Below the pieces are notes generated by a model, which saw only the letters and a program-made list of their open reading frames with translations, did not search any database and had not been told where the DNA came from. The translations under genes and the position numbers were made by a program. DNA of 64,000 nucleotides from Actinomycetospora termitidis (GTDB taxonomy: Bacteria; Actinomycetota; Actinomycetes; Mycobacteriales; Pseudonocardiaceae), in contig NZ_JASVWF010000001.1 in NCBI RefSeq assembly GCF_030286555.1, forward strand, positions 868,001 to 932,000. Direction: 5' to 3'. Positions 54,554 through 63,354 of the stretch are shown here, piece after piece. Every line of letters begins with the position of its first letter. Position 1 is the first letter of the stretch.

Positions 54554-55546
54554 TCAGCCCTCCGGGAGCCCCGGCTGGGCGATCCGGCCGAAGACCGACT
54601 CCGCGGGGTCGGCGAACACGTGCAGCCCGAAGGTCTCGGAGAGCTCGCGGCACAGGTTGACGCCCCGCACGGAGTTCCCGTGCACGTCGAGCCCGGGCGA
54701 GTAGGTCCCGAGCCCGAAGTACTCCGGCAGGACGCAGACGATGCCTCCGGACACCCCGCTCTTGGCCGGTATGCCGACCTCGGTGGCCCAGGTCCCGGCG
54801 GCGTCGTACATGCCGCACGACATCATCACGCTGACCACGTCGCGGACGTGGCTGCGCTCCACGGCGCGCTCGCCGGTGAGCGGGTTGACGCCGCCGTTGG
54901 CCAGGGTCGCCCCCATGACCGAGAGCTCGGCCGCGGTGACCGTGATCGAGCAGGCCGACAGGTACACCTCGACGGTGCGGTCGATGTCGCCGTGCAGCAT
55001 GCCGAGGGAGCGCATCAGGTAGCAGAGCCCGATGTTGCGGTCGTTGTTCGCGAGCTGTTCGTCGAGGACGGCGCGGTCGACGTCGAGGTCGGGGTTGCCG
55101 GTGTAGCGGCGGTAGCGGTCCACGATGCGGCCGACCTGGTCCCGGGTGTCGAACCCGTCGACGAGGCTCGCCGCCACCAGGGCACCGGCGTTGATCATCG
55201 GGTTGTAGGGCCGGTTGTTGGCCTCGTCGAAGGTGATCGAGTTGAAGGGGTCGCCGGAGGGTTCGACGCCGACGTTGCGCATCACCTCGGCCCGCCCGTG
55301 GTCCTCGAGGGCCAGCGCGTAGGTGAACACCTTCGACACCGAGTGCAGGGGGAACCGGACGCTGCAGTCCCCGATCGACCAGCAGGTGCCGTCGACGTTC
55401 GTGCCGGCCACGCCGAACAGGTCGCGGTCGGCCTCGGCCTCGGGCGGGTAGTAGGAGACGACGTCGTCGAAGGGACTGCTGCCGTGACGGCGGTGCAGCT
55501 CCTCGAGCTGCTCCTGGACGATCTGGCGTTCGGTCGGGTCCACCAT
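54554..55546 (-). CDS. glsA: Glutaminase (GlsA type)
   Basis: A 330-residue serine-dependent glutaminase of the beta-lactamase-like fold. The catalytic S-x2-K is in FPLHSVSKVFTYALAL (about residue 70). Other family blocks are PSGDPFNSITFDEANNRPYNPMINAGALVAASL and GLCYLMRSLGMLHGDIDRTVEVYLSACSI. It hydrolyses glutamine to glutamate and ammonia. The ATG at 55546 gives the usual length. The gene is 25 bases downstream of hrpA on the same strand. Confidence 0.94.
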   Translation of the reverse strand: MVDPTERQIVQEQLEELHRRHGSSPFDDVVSYYPPEAEADRDLFGVAGTNVDGTCWSIGDCSVRFPLHSVSKVFTYALALEDHGRAEVMRNVGVEPSGDPFNSITFDEANNRPYNPMINAGALVAASLVDGFDTRDQVGRIVDRYRRYTGNPDLDVDRAVLDEQLANNDRNIGLCYLMRSLGMLHGDIDRTVEVYLSACSITVTAAELSVMGATLANGGVNPLTGERAVERSHVRDVVSVMMSCGMYDAAGTWATEVGIPAKSGVSGGIVCVLPEYFGLGTYSPGLDVHGNSVRGVNLCRELSETFGLHVFADPAESVFGRIAQPGLPEG

Positions 55547-55571
55547 GCCCGAAGTGTCCCGTACGCGCGGT

Positions 55572-58500
55572 TCAGGTGAGCGCGGACAGCGCCTTCGCGA
55601 TCCGCTGCTCGGAGATCGACCCGGCGGTGCCGATCTCCTGGGCGAACCGGCTGACCCGCAGCTCCTGGATCATCGCGCCCACCGCGTCCCAGCCGTCCCG
55701 GTCGAACGTGCGCGGCTCCTGCTCCGCGGCCCGACGGCGGGTGCGGTGGTCCGTCTCGACGGCGTGCACCGCGTCCATCAGCTCGGCGTCCCGGCGCGGG
55801 GCCTCGGCGAGCTTGTCCAGGCGGCGGGCCGCCGCCCGCAGCCAGCGCGCGACGTCGGGCAGCCGCGTGACCCCCCAGCGCGTCACGAACCGACCGCCGA
55901 CCAGCGTCGACAGCTGCGCCCGCACGTCCTCGAGCGCCGGGTCGAGCAGGCCGCTGCCCGGACGGGACCGGAGCCGGTCGAGGGCCCCGCGGACCGCACC
56001 GGCCTCGGCGAGCACCGTCTCGGCCCGGGTGAGCACCTCCGCGGCGCCCGCCGGGAGCCGGGCCGCCACGTCGGCACGCAGCCTCTCGAACGCCTCGGGG
56101 GTCCAGGCCGGGCCCTTCAGCGCGACCACGAGCCCGTCGACCGCCGCCGCCACGCAGTCCTCGGCGAGGTCGGCCACGTCCCGGTACTCCGACTCCGCCA
56201 TCGCGCTCTTCAGCCGCAGCGTCGCCCGGTTGTCCAGCGACCGGACCAGCGACCGCGCCGGGGACGGGACCGAGCGCAGCAGCAGCCGCCGCGTGCCGGC
56301 CCGCATCGCGTCGCGGGCCTCGAGCGCGGAGTCGAACACACCGACGCCGACCGTCGAACCCTCGTCGACCAGCGCCAGGTGCGCCGTGACCGTGCCTCCG
56401 GCGCGCGACTGCTCGCGGGTCCTCGGCAGCTCCCCGACCTCCGCGAACGACGTCAGGCCGCGCCGCTCCAGGCCGTCGGCCACCTTCGCGACGGCGGCCC
56501 TGGTCTCCTGGGCGTATCGGCGGCGCAGGGCGTTCAGGTCCCCGCCCGACGCGACCTGAGACCCGTCGTCGCGAACGACGGCGAACGTCAGCCGCAGGTG
56601 CGACGGCAGGCCGGCCACGTTCCACGCGTCGAGGGGCACGTCGACGCCGGAGAGCCGCTTGACCGCCTCCGAGAGCGCCCCGAGCAGCGACTCGCCCTCG
56701 GCGGGGCGTCGGTCGGCGGCCAGCCGGGCGAGCAGCGCGCGGGCGGTGTCCGGCGCCGGCACCAGTGAGCGGCGCAGTGGCTTGGGCAACGACCGGACGA
56801 GCGAGGTCAGCATCTCCTCGCGCAGCCCGGGCACCTGCCAGGCGAGGTCCTCCGCGCGGACCTGCCCCAGCACCGCGAGCGGGACCGTGACGGTGACGCC
56901 GTCGGTGTCGGTGCCCGGTTCGAAGGCGTAGGAGAGCGGGAGCGTCAGGCCGCCGGCCTGCCACTGGTCGGGGAAGGCGCGCTCGTCGGGGGCCTCGTGG
57001 GCGAGCAGTGCCGCGGGGTCGAGGTCGAGCAGCCGCGGCTGACGGCGGGACTCCTTCTGCCACCACCGGTCGAAGTGCCGGACCGAGACGACGGAGGCGG
57101 GCACGCGCTCGTCGTAGAAGCGGTAGATCGTCTCCTCGTCGACGAGCAGCTCGCGGCGAGCGCGGCGCTCCATCTCGGCGACGCGCTCCAGCTCGGCGGC
57201 GTTGCGACGCACGAACTCGTGCCGGCTCGTCCACTCGCCCTGCACCAGGGCGTGCCGGAGGAACAGCTCTCGGGAGAGCTCCGGGTCGATGCGGCCGAAG
57301 TCGACGCTGCGGTCCATCGCGAGCGGGACCCCGAAGAGGGTCACCCGCTCCGTCGCCACGGCCGACCCGCGGCGCTTGGACCAGCGCGGCTCGGAGTACG
57401 TCCGCGTGACGAGGTCGCCCGCGGCCTCCTCCGCCCAGCGGGGGTCGATGCCCGCGACGGTGCGGGCCCACAGGCGCGAGGTCTCGACGAGCTCCGCGGC
57501 CATGACGAAGGCCGGCGGCCGCTTCGCGAGCGACGAGCCCGGCCAGAGGGCGAAGCGGGCGCCGCGACTGCCCTCGAACTCCGTGATGGGGCGCCGCTTC
57601 GGCCTCGGTTGGCCCTGCTTCGGCTTCGGCGGCTCCAGGGCGAGCCCGAGCTGCGAGAGCAGTCCGGTGAGCAGCGCCTGGTGCACGCGGTCGGCGAGGT
57701 CCTTGGTGATCTCCTCGGCCGGCTGGTTCCGCGTGAGGCCGAGCTCGTCGCCGAGCTGACGCAGCTGCGCCGCGAGGTCCTGCCACTCCCGGATGCGCAG
57801 GAAGTTCAGGTACTCCGCGGCGCACTGCCTGCGGAACCGGTTCCCGGAGAGCTCTCGGCGCTGCGTCCGGACGTGCTCCCACAGGTGCAGCCAGGACAGG
57901 AAGTCCGAGCGCGGGTCGGCGAACCGGGCGTGCGCGGCGTCGGCCTCGGCGGTCTTCTCGGTCGGGCGCTCGCGGGGGTCCTGGGCGGAGAGCCCGGCGG
58001 CGATGACGGTGACCTCGTGCAGGCAGCCGAGCTGGTCGGCGGCCAGGATCATGCGGGCGATGCGCGGATCGACGGGGAGACGGGCCAACGACCGCCCGAC
58101 GTCGGTCAGCCGCGTGGCGTCCCCGTCGACGATCGCGCCGAGCTCGGTGAGCAGCCGGACGCCGTCGCGGACCGCGCGGGTCTCCGGCGGGTCGACGAAC
58201 GGGAACTCCTCGACCGGGCCGAGCTTCGCGCCGGCCATCTGCAGGATCACCGACGCGAGGTTCGTGCGCTGGATCTCGGGGTCGGTGAACTCGGGCCGGG
58301 CGTCGAAGTCGTCCTCGGCGTAGAGCCGGATGCAGATGCCGTCCGCGACGCGGCCGCAGCGGCCGGCGCGCTGGGTGGCCGAGGCCTGCGAGATCTTCTC
58401 GATCGGCAGCCGCTGCACCTTCGTGCGCTGGCTGTAGCGCGAGATGCGGGCGTAGCCGGGATCGATGACGTACCGGATGCCGGGCACCGTGAGCGACGTC

Positions 58501-59642
58501 TCGGCGACGTTGGTGGCGAGGACGATGCGGCGCCGGTTGCTGCGTCCCGGCTCGAACACCCGGTGCTGCTCGGCGGCGGAGAGCCGGGCGTAGAGCGGGA
58601 GGACGTCGAGCGGGTCGGTCGGCGAGTCCGGCAGGGCGTTCAGCGCGTCCGCCGTGTCGCGGATCTCGCGCTCGCCGGCGAGGAAGACGAGCACGTCGCC
58701 CGGGCCCTCACGGCGCAGCTCGGTGACCGCGTCGACGATGCCGTCGAGCTGGTCGCGCTCCTCGGCCTCCGGGTGATCCGGGTCGACCAGCGGCTCGTAG
58801 CGGATCTCCACCGGGAATGTCCGCCCGGAGACCTCGATGATCGGCGCGTCGCCGAAGTGCGCGGAGAAGCGTTCCGGGTCGATCGTCGCCGAGGTGATGA
58901 TCACCTTGAGGTCGGGACGCCGCGGCAGCAGCTGCGCGAGGTAGCCGAGCAGGAAGTCGATGTTGAGGCTGCGCTCGTGCGCCTCGTCGATGATCAGCGT
59001 GTCGTAGCGGCGCAGCAGCCGGTCCTGCTGGATCTCGGCGAGCAGGATGCCGTCGGTCATCAGCTTGACCAGCGTGTCCTCGCTCGCCCGGCTGGTGAAC
59101 CGCACCTGGTAGCCGACGACGTCGGAGTCGCCCGTCCCCAGCTCCTCGGCGACCCGCTCGGCGACGGTGCGCGCGGCGATCCGGCGCGGCTGGGTGTGCC
59201 CGATGGTCCCGGTGACGCCGCGGCCCAGTTCCAGGGCGATCTTCGGCAGCTGCGTCGTCTTGCCCGACCCGGTCTCGCCGGCGACCACCACGACCTGGTG
59301 GTGCTCCAGCGCCTCCTTGATGTCGTCGACGCGCGCCGAGATCGGCAGCTGCTCGGGGTAGGAGACGGCCGGCACCGAGGCGCGGCGACGCTCGAGGCGC
59401 TGCTCGGCGCGCTCGACGTCACCGGCGATCTTCCCGAGCGTGCCCGCCCGCTTCTCCTCGTCGCCGATCTTCCGCGCCCCGTCGAGGCGGCGGGCCAGCC
59501 GATGGGACTCGGCGCCGCCGAGGGCGCGCACGCGCCGCTGCAGGTCGGACAGCTCGGCGCTGGCGGTGGTCGCTGTGGTCACTCCGGTCCCGGGGTCGAA
59601 CGGCTCTACGGGTCGACGCCGACGGCGGACCCGACATCCCAT
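55572..59642 (-). CDS. hrpA: ATP-dependent RNA helicase HrpA (DEAH box)
   Basis: A 1356-residue DEAH helicase. It has Walker A GETGSGKTTQLPK, TQPRRIAARTVAERVAEELG, the DEAH box IIDEAHERSLNIDFLLG, ITSATIDPERFSAHF and QRAGRCGRVADG, then the OB-fold and the long DUF3418 region (about 700-1356) of bacterial HrpA. Its roles are in mRNA processing and rescue of stalled ribosomes. The ATG at 59642 has GGAGGGG about 4 bases upstream; GTG 59582 (VTTATTASAELS) is an alternative. The start lies next to the hairpin repeat at 59669-59784. Confidence 0.94.
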   Translation of the reverse strand: MGCRVRRRRRPVEPFDPGTGVTTATTASAELSDLQRRVRALGGAESHRLARRLDGARKIGDEEKRAGTLGKIAGDVERAEQRLERRRASVPAVSYPEQLPISARVDDIKEALEHHQVVVVAGETGSGKTTQLPKIALELGRGVTGTIGHTQPRRIAARTVAERVAEELGTGDSDVVGYQVRFTSRASEDTLVKLMTDGILLAEIQQDRLLRRYDTLIIDEAHERSLNIDFLLGYLAQLLPRRPDLKVIITSATIDPERFSAHFGDAPIIEVSGRTFPVEIRYEPLVDPDHPEAEERDQLDGIVDAVTELRREGPGDVLVFLAGEREIRDTADALNALPDSPTDPLDVLPLYARLSAAEQHRVFEPGRSNRRRIVLATNVAETSLTVPGIRYVIDPGYARISRYSQRTKVQRLPIEKISQASATQRAGRCGRVADGICIRLYAEDDFDARPEFTDPEIQRTNLASVILQMAGAKLGPVEEFPFVDPPETRAVRDGVRLLTELGAIVDGDATRLTDVGRSLARLPVDPRIARMILAADQLGCLHEVTVIAAGLSAQDPRERPTEKTAEADAAHARFADPRSDFLSWLHLWEHVRTQRRELSGNRFRRQCAAEYLNFLRIREWQDLAAQLRQLGDELGLTRNQPAEEITKDLADRVHQALLTGLLSQLGLALEPPKPKQGQPRPKRRPITEFEGSRGARFALWPGSSLAKRPPAFVMAAELVETSRLWARTVAGIDPRWAEEAAGDLVTRTYSEPRWSKRRGSAVATERVTLFGVPLAMDRSVDFGRIDPELSRELFLRHALVQGEWTSRHEFVRRNAAELERVAEMERRARRELLVDEETIYRFYDERVPASVVSVRHFDRWWQKESRRQPRLLDLDPAALLAHEAPDERAFPDQWQAGGLTLPLSYAFEPGTDTDGVTVTVPLAVLGQVRAEDLAWQVPGLREEMLTSLVRSLPKPLRRSLVPAPDTARALLARLAADRRPAEGESLLGALSEAVKRLSGVDVPLDAWNVAGLPSHLRLTFAVVRDDGSQVASGGDLNALRRRYAQETRAAVAKVADGLERRGLTSFAEVGELPRTREQSRAGGTVTAHLALVDEGSTVGVGVFDSALEARDAMRAGTRRLLLRSVPSPARSLVRSLDNRATLRLKSAMAESEYRDVADLAEDCVAAAVDGLVVALKGPAWTPEAFERLRADVAARLPAGAAEVLTRAETVLAEAGAVRGALDRLRSRPGSGLLDPALEDVRAQLSTLVGGRFVTRWGVTRLPDVARWLRAAARRLDKLAEAPRRDAELMDAVHAVETDHRTRRRAAEQEPRTFDRDGWDAVGAMIQELRVSRFAQEIGTAGSISEQRIAKALSALT

Positions 59643-59668
59643 TGTCCCCTCCCGCGCGACCCGGTTCC

Positions 59669-59784
59669 GAGCGAAGGGCCCCATCGGTCGGATAGACGGG
59701 CGGTTGGCGCCCTTCGCCAACAGCCGTCCGTTCCGGCGGTGGGCGCCCTTCGCCGGGTAGGTCGAGCGACGGGGCCCTTCGCTC
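59669..59784. repeat. Extended palindromic repeat related to the 19.3-kb hairpin
   Basis: GAGCGAAGGGCCCC with its following TCGGTCG (59669-59692) is inverted as GGGGCCCTTCGCTC (59771-59784). Between them are two more GCGCCCTTCGCC-type half copies (about 59708-59719 and 59742-59753). The outer motif is the same as in 19293-19343 and 19383-19408. It sits between the divergent ends of the hrpA start and the GNAT pseudogene stop, where a promoter for hrpA would be expected. Confidence 0.7.
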
Positions 59785-59801
59785 GGAATCCGACCTCGCC
59801 G

Positions 59802-60300
59802 TCAGAGCGTGAGCTTGAAGCCCACGTGGCTCGCGGTGAAGCCGAGGCGCTCGTAGAACCGGTGCGCGTCGCGCCGCTCGACCGCGCTCGTGAGCTGCAC
59901 GAGCCCGCATCCCCGGCGTCGGGACTCGTCGACGGCCCAGCGGATCATCCAGCCGCCGAGTCCGAGACCCCGGTGGGACGCCGCGACGTGGACCGCCTCG
60001 ATCTGCCCGCGCCACGCCCCACGCCGGGCGAGGCCGGGCAGGAACGAGAGCTGGAGGGTCCCGACGACGGGTCCGCCGCGGTCGGTCGCCACCACCAGGA
60101 GATGCCTCGGGTCGGCGTCGATCGCCGCGAACGCCCGCTCGTAGTCGGCCAGGTCCCCCGTCCCCGGAGTCGCCCCGGGCCGCCGAGACCGGGTCGGAGC
60201 CGAACAGGGCGGCGAGCTCCGGGACGTCGTCGGCCCGCCCGCGTCGCAGACACAGCTCGTGCTCATCGATCTCATACCGGGCCAGTACCTCGGAGCGCAT
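59802..60300 (-). pseudogene. GNAT family acetyltransferase with a one-base frameshift
   Basis: The N-terminus (MRSEVLARYEIDEHELCLRRGRADDVPELAALFGSDPVSAARGDSG) and the rest (DLADYERAFAAIDADPRHLLVVATDRGGPVVGTLQLSFLPGLA, IEAVHVAASHRGLGLGGWMI, FYERLGFTASHVGFKL) are in different frames. Removing one base from the run CCCCC at 60155-60159 joins them exactly as GDSGDGDLADYE. AAGGAA precedes the ATG. The acetyl-CoA loop (RGLGLGGWM) is intact. It may be a true pseudogene, a phase-variable gene or a sequencing indel. Confidence 0.8.
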
Positions 60301-60372
60301 ATTGTTCCTTCAAGTGTCGTGCCCGCGGATCTCCGGGTATGCGCGCCCATCCCAGCGACGAGGAGACTCTCG

Positions 60373-60798
60373 ATGGCCCCCACCACGGGCACCCTGTCCG
60401 CCCGACGGACCTCAGACCCGATCCTGACGACGGTCCGCGTCTTCGCGGTCCTGACGGTCGTGAACCTCCTCTGGCAGTTCGTGACGGCGGGCGAGTTCAT
60501 CGGTCCGGCGGGCGACGAGGCCTGGGAGGCCCCGCACGCGACCGGCGCGATCGTGCTCCACGTCGTGTCCGGCCTCGCGATGATCGCCGCCTTCGCGCTG
60601 TGGCGCCTGCGCGGAGCCGCGCTGTGGCCGGCGGCCACCGCGCTGGTCGTGTTCGTGCTGAGCTTCGTGCAGGCCTACTTCGGCATGGGCTCGACGATGT
60701 GGATCCACGTGCCCGGCGCCTCGATCCTGACGATCGGCGCCGTGGCCGTCGCGGTGTGGTCGTTCCTGCCGCAGGCGGTCACCGGCGCTTCGCGCTGA
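60373..60798 (+). CDS. Four-helix small integral membrane protein (DUF6220-like)
   Basis: A 141-residue protein with four hydrophobic segments: TVRVFAVLTVVNLLWQFVTAG, GAIVLHVVSGLAMIAAFALW, LWPAATALVVFVLSFVQAYF and HVPGASILTIGAVAVAVWSFL. A conserved His (HATGAIVLHV, WIHVPGA) in two helices could bind haem, as in small cytochrome-like proteins, but this is speculative. GAGGAG lies just before the ATG. The end overlaps the CoA-binding protein gene by 20 bases on the other strand. Confidence 0.72.
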   Translation: MAPTTGTLSARRTSDPILTTVRVFAVLTVVNLLWQFVTAGEFIGPAGDEAWEAPHATGAIVLHVVSGLAMIAAFALWRLRGAALWPAATALVVFVLSFVQAYFGMGSTMWIHVPGASILTIGAVAVAVWSFLPQAVTGASR

Positions 60799-61249
60799 TC
60801 ACGCCCGTGTTGAAGCCCGCGAGGTGGAGCCCGCCGTGGAAGCGGGCGTGCTCCACCTTGAGGCACCGGTCCATGACCACGGTCAGGCCGGCCTCCTCGC
60901 CGCGGCGGGCCAGGTCCTCGTCGTAGAGCCCGAACTGCAGCCAGAAGGTCTTCGCGCCGGCCTCGATCGTCGCGTCCAGCACCGAGGGCAGGTCCTCCGG
61001 CCGCCGGAAGACGTCGACGAGGTCGATCGCCACCGGCACGTCGGCCAGCGACGGGTAGACCGGCCGGCCGAGGATCTCGTCGGCGTTCGGGTTGACGAAG
61101 TAGACGTCGAAGTCGGTGCTCGAGAGCAGGTAGGTCGCGACGAAGTTCGAGGCGCGTGCCGGGTTCGCCGACGCACCGACCATCGCGACCGTCTTCGTGT
61201 CCCGCAGGATCTGCTGCCGGTCGAGTGCGGTGGGGCCGTCCCAGCCCAT
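60779..61249 (-). CDS. CoA-binding domain protein (YccU-like)
   Basis: A 156-residue Rossmann protein with TKTVAMVGASANPARASNFVATYLLS, YFVNPNADEILGRPVYPSLADVP and AIDLVDVFRRPEDLPSVL, then GAKTFWLQFGLYDEDLARRGEEAGLTVVMDRCLKVEHARF. This is the succinyl-CoA synthetase alpha-like CoA-binding fold found as a single domain. Function is unknown; CoA binding is by family. Its ATG overlaps the stop of the sulfhydrylase gene by one base, so it is cotranscribed with it. Confidence 0.88.
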   Translation of the reverse strand: MGWDGPTALDRQQILRDTKTVAMVGASANPARASNFVATYLLSSTDFDVYFVNPNADEILGRPVYPSLADVPVAIDLVDVFRRPEDLPSVLDATIEAGAKTFWLQFGLYDEDLARRGEEAGLTVVMDRCLKVEHARFHGGLHLAGFNTGVISAKRR

Positions 61250-62547
61250 CAGGCCTCCTTCACGGCGGCGGTGAGGGCCTGGTCCAGGTCCCACAGGATG
61301 TCGTCGACGTCCTCGATGCCGACGCTGATGCGGATCAGGTCGGGCCGGACGCCGCCCTGCAGCAGCTGGTCCTCGGACAGCTGCTGGTGGGTGGTCGACG
61401 CCGGGTGCAGGACGAGCGTGCGGGCGTCGCCGATGTTCGCGAGGTGGCTGCAGAGCTGCACGGACTCGATGAAGCGACGTCCGGCCTCGCGACCGCCGCG
61501 GACCCCGAACGCGAAGACGGCCCCCGGCCCCTGCGGCAGGTAGTGCCGGGCCCGCTCGTGGTGCGGGTGGCTGGGCAGCCCCGAGAACCGGACCCAGTCG
61601 ACGCGGTCGTCCGCGTCGAGCCACTCCGCCACCCGCTGCGCGTTCGCCACGTGGGCGGCCATGCGCTGGGGCAGCGTCTCCACGCCCTGCAGCAGCAGGA
61701 ACGCCGAGTGCGGGGACAGCGAGGCGCCGATGTCGCGCAGCTGCTCGGACCGCAGCTTCGTCAGGAAGCCGTACTCCTGGAAGTTGCCCCACCAGCTCAG
61801 GCCGCCGTAGGAGGGGATCGGCTCGGTCATCTGCGGGAACTTCCCGTTGCCCCAGTCGAACCGGCCGGACTCGCAGACCACGCCGCCGAGCGTGGTGCCG
61901 TGCCCGCCGAGGAACTTCGTCGCCGAGTGGATCACGATGTCGGCGCCGTGCTCCATCGGCCGGCACAGGTAGGGCGTGGCGGTGGTGGCGTCGATGATCA
62001 GCGGGATGCCGGCGGAGTGCGCGACCTCGGCCAGCGCCTCGACGTCGGTGACCTCGCCGGACGGGTTGGTGACGAGCTCCGCGAACACGAACCGGGTCTT
62101 CTCGGTGATCGCGGCCCGGAAGGCCTCCGGGTCGTCCCCCGCGACGAACGTCGTGTCGACGCCGAAGCGGCGCAGCGTGACGTCGAGCTGGGTGACGGTG
62201 CCGCCGTAGAGGCTCGCGGCGCTGACGACGTGGTCGCCCGCCCCGGCCAGGCAGGCGAAGGTGAGGAACTCCGCGGCCTGGCCCGACGCCGTCGCGACCG
62301 CCCCGAGCGCACCCTCGAGGCTCGCGACGCGCTCCTCGAAGGCCGCCACGGTCGGGTTCGCGATCCGGCTGTAGATGTTGCCGTACTTCTGCAGGGCGAA
62401 GAGGTTCGCCGCGTCGGCCGTGTCCTCGAAGACGAAGCTCGTCGACTGGTAGATCGGGACGGCGCGGGCGCCGACCGACGAGTCGGGCACCGCGCCGGCA
62501 TGGACCGCGCGCGTCGCGAAGCCCCAGGGTCGTTCCGCCTTCTCCAC
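61249..62547 (-). CDS. O-acetylhomoserine sulfhydrylase / cystathionine-type PLP enzyme
   Basis: A 432-residue protein of the Cys/Met metabolism PLP family. It shows WGFATRAVHAGAVPDSS, YGNIYSRIANPT, GGTVTQLDVTLRRFGVDT, VDATTATP-like IIDATTATPYLCRP and the PLP-lysine stretch IVIHSATKFLGGHGTTLGG. The end has VQLCSHLANIGDARTLVLHPASTTHQQL, typical of O-acetylhomoserine sulfhydrylase. It makes homocysteine from O-acetylhomoserine and sulfide. GTG 62547 (VEKAERPWGF) gives the usual length; GTG 62577 would add ten residues. Confidence 0.92.
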   Translation of the reverse strand: MEKAERPWGFATRAVHAGAVPDSSVGARAVPIYQSTSFVFEDTADAANLFALQKYGNIYSRIANPTVAAFEERVASLEGALGAVATASGQAAEFLTFACLAGAGDHVVSAASLYGGTVTQLDVTLRRFGVDTTFVAGDDPEAFRAAITEKTRFVFAELVTNPSGEVTDVEALAEVAHSAGIPLIIDATTATPYLCRPMEHGADIVIHSATKFLGGHGTTLGGVVCESGRFDWGNGKFPQMTEPIPSYGGLSWWGNFQEYGFLTKLRSEQLRDIGASLSPHSAFLLLQGVETLPQRMAAHVANAQRVAEWLDADDRVDWVRFSGLPSHPHHERARHYLPQGPGAVFAFGVRGGREAGRRFIESVQLCSHLANIGDARTLVLHPASTTHQQLSEDQLLQGGVRPDLIRISVGIEDVDDILWDLDQALTAAVKEA

Positions 62548-62599
62548 GATCGCCGTTCTACACGCCCGGTCCGACACCGTCAGCCCGGGCGATGCGACG

Positions 62600-63190
62600 T
62601 CACCGCCGGACGGCGTGGGCGGCGAAGTACTCGTTCGACGGCCGCTGGAACAGGAAGACGAGGTAGCCGATCAGCAGCAGCCCGGCGAGGACCTGCAGGA
62701 TCGCGCCCGATCCGCCGGCCGCGACGGGCAGCGCGCTGACCAGGGAGGCCGCGCCGGTGCCGAGCGCCCCGAGGATGCCCAGCCCGGCGAGGATCGCCGT
62801 CGTGATCCGCGCCCAGGTCGCGCCGGCGCGCACCTTGAGCCCGAACCAGGCGAACAGCGCGACGAACACGATGGTCACCACCAGCCCGACGATCGACGCG
62901 ATCCCCGAGGTCGACTCGACGGCCTGCAGCATCTGCGGATCGGCGGGCAGGCCGAGGCTCTCGAAGTAGGCGGCGTAGTCGGCCGCCGTCGGCGGGAACA
63001 GCACGCCGAGGACCTGGCCGACGAGGTAGAGGGCGAGGGCGGCGAGCCAGAGCCCGAACGCGGTCCGTACCGACGAGGGCTCGGCGGGCGGCGCGCCCCA
63101 GCCGGGCTGTGGCTGCCCGTACTGCGGCGGGGGGTACGGCGAGCCGGGACCCGGCTGCTGCGGGTCGGAGGGTCCGAACGGTGCGTTCAC
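62600..63190 (-). CDS. Proline-rich N-terminal, four-helix membrane protein
   Basis: A 196-residue protein starting at GTG 63190. About 40 residues of proline, glycine and glutamine (PSDPQQPGPGSPYPPPQYGQ) precede four hydrophobic helices (TAFGLWLAALALYLVGQVLGVLF; IASIVGLVVTIVFVALFAWFGL; TTAILAGLGILGALGTGAASLVSAL; LQVLAGLLLIGYLVFLF). Such proteins are common in actinobacteria and mostly uncharacterised. No partner is obvious. It lies in the same orientation as the sulfhydrylase with 52 bases between. Confidence 0.8.
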   Translation of the reverse strand: MNAPFGPSDPQQPGPGSPYPPPQYGQPQPGWGAPPAEPSSVRTAFGLWLAALALYLVGQVLGVLFPPTAADYAAYFESLGLPADPQMLQAVESTSGIASIVGLVVTIVFVALFAWFGLKVRAGATWARITTAILAGLGILGALGTGAASLVSALPVAAGGSGAILQVLAGLLLIGYLVFLFQRPSNEYFAAHAVRR

Positions 63191-63205
63191 ACCGCGTAAG
63201 CTAGA

Positions 63206-63319
63206 TCACTCGGCCGCTTCCTGGGTGGCCTTCTCGCCCGCTTCGCCCTGCTCGTCGAGGATCTCCTCGCGGGCCTGGGCGATGAGGCTCCGTACGGTGT
63301 CGTCCTGCGGCTCGGTCAT
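63206..63319 (-). CDS. 37-residue acidic hypothetical protein
   Basis: ATG 63319 opens a 37-codon frame reading MTEPQDDTVRSLIAQARE and then EILDEQGEAGEKATQEAAE. It is strongly acidic and probably helical, with codon choice (G or C third bases) like the neighbours. It fills most of the 164-base gap between the acyl-CoA dehydrogenase stop and the membrane-protein start. There is no clear ribosome-binding site. I do not recognise a family. Confidence 0.45.
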   Translation of the reverse strand: MTEPQDDTVRSLIAQAREEILDEQGEAGEKATQEAAE

Positions 63320-63354
63320 GGACCGGGCATACCCGCTCGGGCGCATCCCACCCG

